A DNA stretch of 64,000 bases from an uncultured Anaerobiospirillum sp. (GTDB lineage: Bacteria > Pseudomonadota > Gammaproteobacteria > Enterobacterales > Succinivibrionaceae). The DNA lies in NCBI GenBank assembly GCA_944389615.1, contig CALXNA010000009.1:1-64000 (forward strand), written 5' to 3'. The number at the start of each line of letters is the position of its first letter. Position 1 is the stretch's first letter. The position numbers and the translations under genes were made by a program. Of this stretch, positions 8,901 to 15,780 are shown one piece after another. Under the pieces are notes generated by a model, which had not been told where the DNA came from, made no database searches, and was given only the letters and a program-made list of their open reading frames with translations.

Positions 8901-10085
8901 ACCAGCGTCAAGAAGGGCAAGGCCGCCGGAGCTGAGAAGGCCGCTGAGCCAGAGGCCAAGAGCGCCGCTAAGAGCAAGCGCTCCAACGCCAAGGCCAAGC
9001 AAGATGAGGTCAGCCTCGAGGCTATGGTCGAGAGCACCAAGCCGGTCAAGGAGGTCAAGGTCGCCAAACCGCAGACCGCCTCGTCCGAGCCAGAGGCCCC
9101 AGCCGCGACCAAGCCTGCTCAGAAGCCGGTAGCCAAGAAGGTGACCAAGGCCGAGCCAGAGGCTCCAGTCGAGGCTAAGCCCGCGGCAAAGAAGACTGCT
9201 GCCAAGAAGGCGACCAAGGCCGAGACCCCAGCTGAGCCTGAAGCTCAGGTTGAGGCTAAGCCTGCCGCTAAAAAGACCGCCGCCAAGAAAGCCACCAAGG
9301 CCGAGACCCCAGCTGAGCCTGAAGCTCAGGTTGAGGCTAAGCCTGCCGCTAAAAAGACCGCTGCCAAGAAAGCCACCAAGGCCGAGACCCCAGCTGAGCC
9401 AGAAGCTCCGGTTGAGGCTAAGCCTGCCGCTAAGAAGACCGCCGCCAAGAAGGCCTCCAAGGCCGAGACCCCAGCTGAGCCAGAAGCTCCGGTTGAGGCT
9501 AAGCCCGCGGCAAAGAAGACTGTAGCCAATAAGGCCACCAAGGCTGAGACCCCAGTTGAGGCTGAGGCTGAAGCTCTGGCTAAGCCTGTGGCTAAGAAGA
9601 GCGTCGCCAAGAAGGCGACCAAGGCCGAGACCCCAGTTGAGGCTGAGGCTGAAGCTCCGGTTGAGGCCAAGCCTGCCGCTAAGAAGCCTGCCGCCAAGAA
9701 GACGGCTAAGGCTGAGGCCCCAGCTGAGACTGAAGCTCTGGCTAAGCCAGCGGCTAAGAAGAGCGTCTCCAAGAAGGCGACCAAGGTCGAGGCGGAAGCT
9801 CCGGTCGAGGTCAAGCCTGCGGCTAAGAAGACCGTCGCCAAGAAGGCGACCAAGGTCGAGGCCCCAGCTGAGGCTGAGGCTCCGGTCGAGGTCAAGCCTG
9901 CGGCTAAGAAGACCGCCGTCAAGAAGGCGACCAAGGCTGAGCCTGAAGCTCCGGCTGAGGCTAAGACCGCAGCTAAGAAGACCGCCACTAAGAAGGCGGC
10001 TGCAGCTGAGGCAGAGGTGAAGCCGGTCAAGAAGGCGGCCGTGAAGAAAGCTGCGGCCAAGAAGAATACGGCAAGTGATGCCTAA
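5904..10085 (+). CDS. rnr: Ribonuclease R with a ~500-residue repetitive Ala/Lys/Glu/Pro tail
   Basis: 1,393 residues; E. coli RNase R has 813. The enzyme degrades RNA 3'-5' through structured regions. Domains in order: winged-helix/cold-shock region to about residue 330; RNB catalytic domain with the acidic motif IDGEDAKDFDDA near residues 349-360; and an S1 domain near 722-800 (VVDGTVSTLSDMGAFI). From about residue 856 the protein becomes low complexity. From about 1070 it contains some 13 degenerate units of the form KPAAKKTAAKKATKAE plus an acidic/proline spacer, resembling histone H1 or AlgP tails. E. coli RNase R also ends in a basic tail, which binds RNA and contributes to regulated turnover, but a far shorter one. 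AAGGATTGAAAG precedes the ATG. The enzyme call is secure; the tail's role is unknown. Confidence 0.95.
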   Translation: MSNKDRTKKSGSRSAHGASVPPSARNREVELDVARAAGMELPTLEQLSAHDESAVAPEQAHARPDVKEVFAPLLKQPHAPQGDLAQDFKTALYVCAATKHYSFEEMVDKGSLSVLGYMLASVGFQGSTTGLTIADYERTLQELINEGALEYIGAGCGFVATGFKAVRHGYVSCVTNKSFVFTHSTTELRFNDESGQYPLYSKFVVIPGDDVQVVLNTFLGVAYVTAITKMRTMLTGEVSSNRQIFFREKGFSAFEVRVSKSGVTTKIGDLVVAEILARKSPNILIVRVREVVDDKGALNTFIIKAVLDHDLPNVWPDAVKRSVKSIPDKVLASERRGRVDLRELPLVTIDGEDAKDFDDAVYCEKQGDKFHLYVTIADVSYYVRSGSAIDAEAHERTTSVYFPYYVIPMLPEELSNGICSLNPKVDRLCMVCDMMIDQRGAIESYQFYPAVMNSHARLTYTEAHEMITTGKAIQEEHQECVPWVKTLHELYLVLKKARDQRGVFEIESTEVHFLFDDKFNVTGMEPDPRNEAHMLIEECMIAANVCAATFVKTMQYESLYRIHDRPNEQKLDKLRAILSRYGIDLGGGYKPSPQHFRQVIEELKKLDPAVQGVISLQMLRAMSKAQYSPDNIGHFGLALENYAHFTSPIRRYPDLQLHRVIKFILEKQEKRSWGKIGAQQYTHEALVALGTRCSEREIAAADAEFDVDNSLKCEFLKHFEDEVVDGTVSTLSDMGAFITLNDFYIDGLLSNIYFVKRDLEGQNFMLPGVASPIYVGDQIKVRIKEVDSLNRFITLLPIQNLKKSDKLFDLNQRKEQLLNLTDRTIRPDNTVKNEFFERIADISQGKAPEEKDQITRDQRDFSLGAKLSLDTKPSSKHSTKLSTTPHDELKARVAEAAEAGVLSAEVDDDVLAQVALKAANAKLKAKAKAKTKATEVPLEADRAPEPSSELKVTVKRKGSKATSATLSAAQPSKAPAADDHLLVDTAARIDADIGADNKRTSVKKGKAAGAEKAAEPEAKSAAKSKRSNAKAKQDEVSLEAMVESTKPVKEVKVAKPQTASSEPEAPAATKPAQKPVAKKVTKAEPEAPVEAKPAAKKTAAKKATKAETPAEPEAQVEAKPAAKKTAAKKATKAETPAEPEAQVEAKPAAKKTAAKKATKAETPAEPEAPVEAKPAAKKTAAKKASKAETPAEPEAPVEAKPAAKKTVANKATKAETPVEAEAEALAKPVAKKSVAKKATKAETPVEAEAEAPVEAKPAAKKPAAKKTAKAEAPAETEALAKPAAKKSVSKKATKVEAEAPVEVKPAAKKTVAKKATKVEAPAEAEAPVEVKPAAKKTAVKKATKAEPEAPAEAKTAAKKTATKKAAAAEAEVKPVKKAAVKKAAAKKNTASDA
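9112..10080 (+). repeat. Degenerate ~80-bp coding repeats in the rnr tail
   Basis: About 13 imperfect in-frame copies encoding KPAAKKxxxKKATKAExPxEPEAxVEA. Two neighbouring units, around 9200-9360, are almost identical at the DNA level, suggesting recent unequal recombination. The strand bias of the repeats also creates a long antisense open frame that I do not consider a gene. Confidence 0.85.
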
Positions 10086-10126
10086 CGCGCTCGCGCCTAC
10101 GGGCGCAGCTGAGATTTGACTAAAGC

Positions 10127-10158
10127 AAATGGGCTGAAGGCAGCTTTGGCCCATTTTT
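10127..10158 (+). terminator. Terminator-like hairpin between rnr and rlmB
   Basis: AAATGGGC (10127-10134) pairs with GCCCATTT (10149-10156) and runs into TTTTT. It ends only 18 bases before the rlmB start, so it may attenuate rather than fully stop transcription from rnr into rlmB. Confidence 0.8.
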
Positions 10159-10176
10159 CATGTTTGAGGTTTGTAC

Positions 10177-10947
10177 ATGCAAGTCCAAAAGAAGAGCCGT
10201 AATCGTGAGCTCGTGTATGGCATCAACGCCGTGGAACAGGCCATTGAGACCAGCCCCGACAAGATCTTGTCGGCGTGGGTGGTCAAGGGCCGCGATGATG
10301 ACAAGCGCATCAATAAGCTGGTCGCGCAGCTGGAGCGCTACGGCATTGTCGCTCAGACGGCGATGCGCCACTTCGTCGACGAAAAGTGCGACGGTGGGGT
10401 GCACCAAGGCATCGTCATCGAGATGAAGGCCACGCCGCCTAAGACTGAGCACGACCTGCAAGATTTCTTAGATGAGCTCAAGGCGCAGGGCAAGGTGCCC
10501 TTCTTACTGGTGTTAGATGGCGTCACCGACCCACGTAATTTAGGTGCTGCCATGCGCTCGGTCTGGGCGGCCGGGGCGCAGGCCGTGATTGTGCCTAAGG
10601 ACAAGTCCGCCGCCTTAACGCCTGCGGCCCGTAAGGCCGCTGCCGGGGCCGCGAGCGAAGTGCCGCTCTTTGCGGTCACCAACCTTGCGCGCGTCTTAGA
10701 TGACTTAAACGAGCGCGAGATTCGGATCATCGGTATGGACGGTGCCGCCGAGCACTCGATCTTTGAGACCGACTTGACCGGCCCGCTGGCCTTAGTCATG
10801 GGCTCGGAGGAGTCGGGCATGCGCCGCTTAACCCGCGAGAAGTGCACCGACATCACCAAGATCCCGATGGCCTCGGGCGTTGAGTCGCTCAACGTCTCGG
10901 TGGCCGCCGGTATCGCCCTCTACGAGGCCGTGCGCCAGCGCAGCTAA
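10177..10947 (+). CDS. rlmB: 23S rRNA (guanosine-2251-2'-O)-methyltransferase
   Basis: 256 residues, a SPOUT-class methyltransferase that 2'-O-methylates G2251 in the peptidyl-transferase P loop. The N-terminal substrate-binding domain starts NRELVYGINAVEQAI. The catalytic knot motifs are LDGVTDPRNLGAAMRS, VMGSEESGMRR and IPMASGVESLNVSVA. An in-frame TTG lies at 10171, but ATG 10177 is better placed seven bases after GAGG. It follows rnr as in E. coli. Confidence 0.95.
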   Translation: MQVQKKSRNRELVYGINAVEQAIETSPDKILSAWVVKGRDDDKRINKLVAQLERYGIVAQTAMRHFVDEKCDGGVHQGIVIEMKATPPKTEHDLQDFLDELKAQGKVPFLLVLDGVTDPRNLGAAMRSVWAAGAQAVIVPKDKSAALTPAARKAAAGAASEVPLFAVTNLARVLDDLNEREIRIIGMDGAAEHSIFETDLTGPLALVMGSEESGMRRLTREKCTDITKIPMASGVESLNVSVAAGIALYEAVRQRS

Positions 10948-11026
10948 TGCCTGCCGCGCCCGCGACTCAGCGCGCCCACTGTTCTGCGCCGTCACGGCCT
11001 TAAGGGCGCCGCCGCGCTTTAGCCTA

Positions 11027-11093
11027 TTGTCAGACAAGTGAGCCGACGGTTGTCGTACCGGTATGACAAGTAGGGTAAACTTGTCTGACAAGT
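11027..11093. promoter_or_regulatory. Cluster of three TTGTC...GACAA palindromes
   Basis: Three dyads share the half-site TTGTC/GACAA. Site A is TTGTCAGACAA at 11027-11037. Site B is a 20-bp near-perfect palindrome at 11050-11069 with TACCGGTA at its centre. Site C is ACTTGTCTGACAAGT at 11079-11093. Centres are about 27 bp apart. The TnGTC-n-GACnA form resembles operators of FadR-type GntR regulators. No regulator gene is adjacent. Sites A and C can also pair with each other as one large hairpin. The nearest downstream gene is rpsF. Confidence 0.5.
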
Positions 11094-11234
11094 ACAGTCG
11101 GCCCGCGGGCTGCGCGGGCAGCGGGGATGGGGCGCTCGGGTTTGTGGGCAGCGCTGCGCGCCGCGCAGGGCGGGCGCTCCGCGGCTGCGGAGCGCAGAGG
11201 CTGCGAGAAAAGGGGGCGCAAAGTGTGATAAAGC

Positions 11235-11262
11235 TTGCAAACTTGTGCAATTTGGCTAGAAT
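11235..11262 (+). promoter_or_regulatory. Probable promoter of rpsF-rpsR-rplI
   Basis: TTGCAA (11235-11240) and TAGAAT (11257-11262) are separated by 16 bases and lie about 100 bases before rpsF. This is the best sigma-70-like match in the gap, which otherwise (10948-11370) holds only the palindrome cluster and GC-rich sequence. Confidence 0.55.
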
Positions 11263-11370
11263 AGGCGCACTTCAGTCGCGTGCCATACCCATGGTGGGGT
11301 GCCACGTAAGCTTCCTTGTCTAAAATCATTCGACTGAAATTTTAGACTTTTACCGTAAGGGGCATTTTTC

Positions 11371-11787
11371 ATGCGTCACTACGAAATCATTTTCCTGGTT
11401 CACCCAGATCAGTCCGATCAGGTTCCAGGCATGATCGAGCGTTACAAGGGCGAGATCGAGAAGACTGGCGGCAAGATTCACCGTCTTGAGGACTGGGGCC
11501 GTCGTCAACTGGCTTACCCTATCATGAAGCTGCACAAGGCTCACTATGTCTTAATGAACGTTGAGGCAGAGCAAGAGGCCATCGACAGCATCGAGAACAA
11601 TTTCCGCTACAACGACGCAGTAATCCGTAACTTAGTCATCCGTACTTCGGGCCCTGTCACCGAGCCTTCCCCAATGATGAAGGCCCGTGAGGAGCGCCAA
11701 GACCGTCAGGATCGCCGCGGTGGCCGCGACGAGGATGGTCGTCGTGCCCGTCCAGAATCCGCAGACAACGATTCTGCCGAAGCTTAA
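11371..11787 (+). CDS. rpsF: 30S ribosomal protein S6
   Basis: 138 residues. It starts [15 protein letters not shown], with the family block RRQLAYPI and a charged, Arg/Asp-rich C-terminal tail after about residue 105. S6 pairs with S18 on the small-subunit platform. A TAAGGGGC-type site precedes the ATG. It is first in the operon with rpsR and rplI. Confidence 0.97.
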   Translation: MRHYEIIFLVHPDQSDQVPGMIERYKGEIEKTGGKIHRLEDWGRRQLAYPIMKLHKAHYVLMNVEAEQEAIDSIENNFRYNDAVIRNLVIRTSGPVTEPSPMMKAREERQDRQDRRGGRDEDGRRARPESADNDSAEA

Positions 11788-11803
11788 TTGAGAGGACTAA
11801 ACA

Positions 11804-12034
11804 ATGGCTCGCTATTTCCACCGTCGTAAGTTCTGCCGTTTCACCGCCGAAGGTGTAACCGAGATCGATTACAAGGATGTCAGCCTGTTACGTAACTACG
11901 TTACTGAGTCTGGTAAGATCGTCCCAAGCCGCATCACTGGTACGAGCGCTAAGTACCAGCGCCAGCTGGCTACCGCTATCAAGCGTGCCCGCTTCTTAGC
12001 TCTGTTACCTTACACCGATCTTCACAACCGCTAA
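11804..12034 (+). CDS. rpsR: 30S ribosomal protein S18
   Basis: 76 residues, the family length, with FCRFTAEG near the start and the core [23 protein letters not shown] ending in a basic helix. GAGAGGA lies just before the ATG. Only 16 bases separate it from rpsF, so priB, which lies between these genes in E. coli, is absent here. Confidence 0.97.
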   Translation: MARYFHRRKFCRFTAEGVTEIDYKDVSLLRNYVTESGKIVPSRITGTSAKYQRQLATAIKRARFLALLPYTDLHNR

Positions 12035-12133
12035 TCCCCCAAGGTTAGGCCATGGGTTAGGCCCACGGCCTGCGCAGGAGAGTCCTGCGCCTTGTGAGCA
12101 TTGACGCGGCAAGATTTATAGGAAAGATTTTCC

Positions 12134-12586
12134 ATGGAAATTATTCTGCTCGATAAGATCGCCCACTTAGGCGGTCTCGGTGACAAGGTAAAGGTTCGCA
12201 ACGGCTATGCCCGTAACTTCTTGTTACCACAAAAGAAGGCTGTCTTAGCTACCGAAGAGAACTTAAAGAAGTTCGAGGCTGAGCGCGTCATGTACGCTGC
12301 CAAGATCGCCGCTGAGTTAGAGGCTGCTGAGCAGCGCGCTAACGCCATCGCCGAGTTAGGCCAGATCGTGATCGCCTCCAACGCCGGTGACGAAGGCAAG
12401 CTCTTCGGCTCGATCGGTACCCGTGACATCTCCGAGGCTTTAACTGCCGCTGGTGTTGAGGTACACAAGAGCGAAGTTCGTATGCCAGACGGCGTCATCC
12501 GTTCGATCGGCGAGTACGAGATCGCTATTCAGTTACACGCTGACGTTAAGACCACCATCAAGGTTGTCGTTGAGCCAGCTAAGTAA
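12134..12586 (+). CDS. rplI: 50S ribosomal protein L9
   Basis: 150 residues. The N-terminal rRNA-binding domain begins [19 protein letters not shown], followed by the signature [10 protein letters not shown], the long connecting helix, and the C-terminal domain ending in a short beta region. Third gene of the rpsF operon. The 99-base spacer from rpsR is longer than usual but shows no terminator. Confidence 0.97.
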   Translation: MEIILLDKIAHLGGLGDKVKVRNGYARNFLLPQKKAVLATEENLKKFEAERVMYAAKIAAELEAAEQRANAIAELGQIVIASNAGDEGKLFGSIGTRDISEALTAAGVEVHKSEVRMPDGVIRSIGEYEIAIQLHADVKTTIKVVVEPAK

Positions 12587-12626
12587 GCGCCCGCGCTTAC
12601 GCTGAAGCGCCCCTGAGGGGCAAAAG

Positions 12627-12658
12627 AGAGCAGTGCCGAGCGGCCCTGCTCTTTTTTT
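12627..12658 (+). terminator. Rho-independent terminator after rplI
   Basis: AGAGCAG (12627-12633) pairs with CTGCTCT (12646-12652) and is followed by seven T residues. It closes the ribosomal protein operon. Confidence 0.9.
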
Positions 12659-13178
12659 GTGTCCGCCGCCGCAGGCGGGCGCCTGTCAGCGGGCGCCTGC
12701 GCCGCCCGCGTCCCGCCTGCGCCGCAGCTTGGTGACGGGCAGCGCCGTCTTGCTGCTTGCCGCTATGATCGTGACCATGGTTAGCTCGTGGCATATCGCC
12801 AGTATGGCCCTGCCTTTTGAGTTCTTGCCGCCGCCGCGCGGCACATGGCGCGATCTCCATGTCGCCGCTACCGCATGGTGCTTTGTCTTGATGGCTCTGC
12901 ACTTGGGGCTGCATCTGCACAATACGCTGAGCAAGTGGGAGCGTCGGCTCAAGGCTCAGGCTTGGGCCTTGAGGCTGCTACAAGCCAGCGTCTTGCTCGG
13001 CGCTGTATGGTGCCTGCAGCGCAACCAAGTGCTCTCCGACCTCCTGATGCTGCCGGTGCGGCCTATCGCCTTTGAGCCGCTGCGCTTTTATGCCGAGCAT
13101 CTGGTCATCATCGGCGGCTTTGCCGTGTTCACGCATGGGCTCTTGGCGCTGCTTACGCCGCAGCGTCCTGCGCGGTAG
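12657..13178 (+). CDS. DUF4405-like membrane protein (putative cytochrome-b-type)
   Basis: Up to 173 residues with about four hydrophobic segments. A histidine pair pattern (SSWHIASMALPFE, then DLHVAATAWCF and LHLGLHLHNTL) resembles DUF4405 membrane proteins, thought to coordinate haem. Another helix contains YAEHLVIIGG. The start is uncertain. The open frame begins inside the rplI terminator, and TTG 12657, TTG 12729 and GTG 12732 are all possible without a good ribosome binding site. It stands alone, with no oxidoreductase partner beside it. Function is inferred from membrane histidines only. Confidence 0.5.
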   Translation: MCPPPQAGACQRAPAPPASRLRRSLVTGSAVLLLAAMIVTMVSSWHIASMALPFEFLPPPRGTWRDLHVAATAWCFVLMALHLGLHLHNTLSKWERRLKAQAWALRLLQASVLLGAVWCLQRNQVLSDLLMLPVRPIAFEPLRFYAEHLVIIGGFAVFTHGLLALLTPQRPAR

Positions 13179-13268
13179 GTGGCGTAGGGCTGGTCGTACC
13201 ATCATGATAGCGCGGGCGTTTGGTGCTATAGTGCACCTAGGTTTAGGGCGCAGGCTTAGGGTGGCACC

Positions 13269-13865
13269 ATGGGTAAGACGTACACTTTTCCGGAAGATAT
13301 CAAGGCACTATTGATCTTTGAGATTGGGGGCGAGGAGGTCTTCATTTCGCCAATGCAGCAGCACGATATCCGCATGGCCTACCAGATCTACAAAACACCA
13401 GCTTTGACTGCGGAGATGATCAACCAGCTGCAAGTGCGCAAGGGCTCCGAGGCCATTACGCCGGAAATGGTGAAGGCCGTGATTGCCCGTCCGCTCCAGC
13501 CTAGCAATGAGGTCAAGAGCGAGTCCAAGAAGAAGGCTGCGCCGCAAGCCTCCGCGTCCGCTGTAGCCGAGAGTGTTAATCCTGAGACTGTGGCTCCGCA
13601 AGAGCAGCAACCTGAGCAGCCCATTGAGCCGCCGTCGCCGGTGGTCGAAGATGAAGAGACCTTTGATCTGTGGGGGCAGGCGCTGCACATTCCGGTGGAT
13701 TTGCAGCAAGACATCCGCTGTGCCTATCGCATCTTAGGCTCGGCTGAGGCCGCCGCGCAGAGCATCAACCGCGTCAAAAAGTTTGACCAAGAGGTCACCG
13801 TCGATATGGTGCAGGCGGTGATTACGCGCTGTTTGCGCCAAGAGGGCTTAGACTCCGCCGACTGA
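13269..13865 (+). CDS. Unrecognised protein made of two repeated ~60-residue domains
   Basis: 198 residues that I do not recognise. Two similar blocks are joined by a Pro/Glu/Gln/Ala-rich linker (about residues 77-132). The first (about 17-76) contains QQHDIRMAYQIYKTPALTAE and ITPEMVKAVIARPLQ. The second (about 133-192) contains LQQDIRCAYRILGSAEAAAQ and VTVDMVQAVITRCLR. The shared pattern is Q(Q/H)DIR.AY.I..... .. .IN....... .(I/V)T..MV.AVI.R.L. No signal peptide or membrane segment is present. A GGGTGG-type site precedes the ATG. It is monocistronic, upstream of tRNA-Ala. The repeated helical module may bind a partner in pairs, but that is a guess. Confidence 0.75.
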   Translation: MGKTYTFPEDIKALLIFEIGGEEVFISPMQQHDIRMAYQIYKTPALTAEMINQLQVRKGSEAITPEMVKAVIARPLQPSNEVKSESKKKAAPQASASAVAESVNPETVAPQEQQPEQPIEPPSPVVEDEETFDLWGQALHIPVDLQQDIRCAYRILGSAEAAAQSINRVKKFDQEVTVDMVQAVITRCLRQEGLDSAD

Positions 13866-13943
13866 CCGGCAGCGGACAAAATATTTTGGGTCAGGGGCTA
13901 CCCAAGCCCTTGTGAACTGTGTACAATAGGCGCCATCTCAAGT

Positions 13944-14019
13944 GGGGGTTTAGCTCAGTTGGTAGAGCTTCTGCCACGCAAGCAGAGGGTCAACGGTTCG
14001 ATTCCGTTAACCTCCACCA
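13944..14019 (+). tRNA. tRNA-Ala (CGC) with unusual A33
   Basis: The acceptor GGGGGTT pairs with AACCTCC and includes the G3-U70 pair that identifies alanine tRNAs; the discriminator is A and CCA is encoded. D arm GCTC/GAGC, anticodon stem TCTGC/GCAGA and T arm AACGG/CCGTT are all intact. The loop reads CACGCAA, giving anticodon CGC, with A at position 33 where nearly all elongator tRNAs have U. Confidence 0.85.
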
Positions 14020-14033
14020 TTGAGATAACGAAG

Positions 14034-14054
14034 AAGCTGCGGATGCAGCTTTTT
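14034..14054 (+). terminator. Terminator after tRNA-Ala
   Basis: AAGCTGC (14034-14040) pairs with GCAGCTT (14045-14051) around loop GGAT, then a T-run. It lies 15 bases after the tRNA. Confidence 0.8.
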
Positions 14055-14318
14055 GCGTTTCTGGGCCCGGCATTTTGGCCCTTTCCTTTCAGGCCCCTTC
14101 TTTGCGGCCTCCTCTCGTCTGTGCGGCTACTCTGTACAGCCTCTTATCGGCTCCATCGGCGAGCCCTTCCCAGCTCCAGCAGCGAGCCTTCCCCATTCGA
14201 GCAGCCCCTTGCAAAGGGCACAGGCTTTGCCCACAATAAGGCGGTTTGTGTGCCTACGGTTGGTGCGCGTTAGCGCAAGGCCTCGGCGCGACTTTGACAG
14301 CGGTGGAAGGTGACGGAT

Positions 14319-15263
14319 ATGACGTTGGAGCATTTAGCCCAAGACAAGCAACAAGAGCGGCAAACGCAATACATGACGGTAGAGGTCGATGATGCGGCCA
14401 AGCACGCGCAGATGATCTTGCCTGACCTTGCCGCCATGCCCGAGATCAAGCTTGTCGCCTTGGACTTAGATGGCACCACCCTGCGCGAGGACAAGACCTT
14501 CTCGCCGCGCCTGATTGCGGTAATCCACGAGCTGCAGCGCCGTGGCGTCTATGTGGCCATTTGCTCGGGGCGGGCGCCAGAGAGCGTGCAGGGCTTTGCT
14601 CAGATTTTGGGCCTTGAGGGCGGCCACGGCTACTGCATCTGCTTCAATGGCGGCGCCCTCATCAGCCTCAAGGACATCAAGCACGATCTCTTTGTCAGCA
14701 CCTTAAAGGCGCCCGATCTTATCGATATCGAGCATCAGGCCCGCCTCCACGGCTGTGCGATCCACGCTTACAGCACGCGCCGGGTGCTCTTAACCGAGAG
14801 CAACATCAAGTTCACCGAGATGGAGATCGCCGCCTCGATGCAGCCGTTTGAGAAGCTGCTGTTCCCAGATGAGGTCAAGCCGAGCGAGGAGGCCTACAAG
14901 CTCATTGCGGTAGGTGATGCCCCCAAGCTCGATGCCATGCGCTCAGAGCTGCCTGCAGAATTTACCCAGCGCTTTAATATTGCGCGGACGCACCCGAACT
15001 TCCTTGAGTTCATGGCCCACGGCTGCTCGAAGGGCTCCACCTTACATCAGCTCTGCGCCAAGCTCGGCATCAGCACCCAAAACGTGGTGGCCTTTGGCGA
15101 TGCCGAAAACGACATTGAGATGGTGCAAGAGGCCGGAGTCGGCGTCGCCGTGGCCAACGCCATGCCGACCTTAAAGGCCGCCGCGCGCTACCAGACTTAC
15201 AACTACTTAGACGACGGCGTAGCCATCTACTTAGAGCGCCTCTTCGGCCTAAGCGCGCAGTAG
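14319..15263 (+). CDS. Cof-type HAD-IIB phosphatase
   Basis: 314 residues, a HAD subfamily IIB phosphatase like YidA/Cof, acting on sugar phosphates or small phosphorylated metabolites. Motif I is ALDLDGTTLRED near residue 50, motif II CSGRAPESV, and motif IV FGDAENDIEMV near residue 263. The GCSKGSTL lysine motif III lies between them, with the large C2 cap inserted after motif II. About 45 residues precede motif I, longer than usual. ATG 14319 lies eight bases after GGAAGG; the GTG at 14310 overlaps that site and is unlikely. Two broken copies of its 3' end follow immediately. Confidence 0.85.
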   Translation: MTLEHLAQDKQQERQTQYMTVEVDDAAKHAQMILPDLAAMPEIKLVALDLDGTTLREDKTFSPRLIAVIHELQRRGVYVAICSGRAPESVQGFAQILGLEGGHGYCICFNGGALISLKDIKHDLFVSTLKAPDLIDIEHQARLHGCAIHAYSTRRVLLTESNIKFTEMEIAASMQPFEKLLFPDEVKPSEEAYKLIAVGDAPKLDAMRSELPAEFTQRFNIARTHPNFLEFMAHGCSKGSTLHQLCAKLGISTQNVVAFGDAENDIEMVQEAGVGVAVANAMPTLKAAARYQTYNYLDDGVAIYLERLFGLSAQ

Positions 15264-15390
15264 TAATGCGCCTTGGCTCAGCCGAGCCCAGCCTGCTCCC
15301 GCAGCTGCGCTCAAGTCTGCGCCCGCCCCGGCGGGCGTGAGGATGCAGGCCCGCGCTCAAGCCAGCTGACTGGGCTTGCAAGCTTGTTGC

Positions 15391-15480
15391 GATCGCGAAA
15401 ACGACTTTGAGATGGTGCAAGAAGCCGGAGGCGGTGGCGTCGTGGCCAACGCCATGCCGACCTTCAAGGCCGCCGCGCTA
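15391..15480 (+). pseudogene. First partial copy of the Cof-like gene 3' end
   Basis: About 90 bases closely match 15099-15190 inside the intact gene. Translated in the matching frame they give DRENDFEMVQEAGGGG and VANAMPTFKAAAL, recalling the motif IV region DAENDIEMVQEAG. There is no start codon or ribosome site, and the sequence departs from the gene on both sides. Confidence 0.8.
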
Positions 15481-15560
15481 AGGCGTAACTTGCGTCTTGG
15501 ATCAGCCTGCGACCGCCTCTGAGCTCAAGCCGACTGAGTAGGACAGCAAGCTTGTTGCTG

Positions 15561-15655
15561 TGGACGATGGCGAAAACGACATTGAGCTGGTGCAAGAGGC
15601 CGGAGTCGGCGCCGTCGTGGCCAACGCCATGACGACCTTCAAGGCCCCTGCGCTT
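15561..15655 (+). pseudogene. Second partial copy of the Cof-like gene 3' end
   Basis: A further copy of the same segment, reading DDGENDIELVQEAGVG and VANAMTTFKAPALG in frame. It shares upstream sequence (GCAAGCTTGTTGC, CTCAAGCC) with the first partial copy, so a unit of about 170 bases was duplicated after the first copy was made. The rest of 15264-15780 holds GC hairpins of the form GCGGGC...GCCCGC, at about 15330 and 15684, and no other gene. Confidence 0.8.
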
Positions 15656-15709
15656 GGCCAAGCCCCAGCATGCGCTAACAGGTGCGGGCGTGAGGCTGCA
15701 AGCCCGCGC

Positions 15710-15715
15710 TATAAT
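15710..15715 (+). promoter_or_regulatory. Candidate -10 element for the GmrSD-like gene
   Basis: A perfect TATAAT lies 65 bases before the GTG start. It directly follows a GCGGGC/GCCCGC hairpin, and no good -35 is present at the right distance. Confidence 0.4.
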
Positions 15716-15780
15716 GGCAAGTGCCTGCATGGTCATAGGGCAGGTTGGATTGTTGCTGTGGTAGGACGGGAGATGGTGAC

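Noticed and set aside
8799-10154. 451-codon antisense frame over the rnr tail
   Set aside because: It is the mirror of the Ala/Lys/Glu codon repeats; no ribosome site, and the sense strand is clearly coding.
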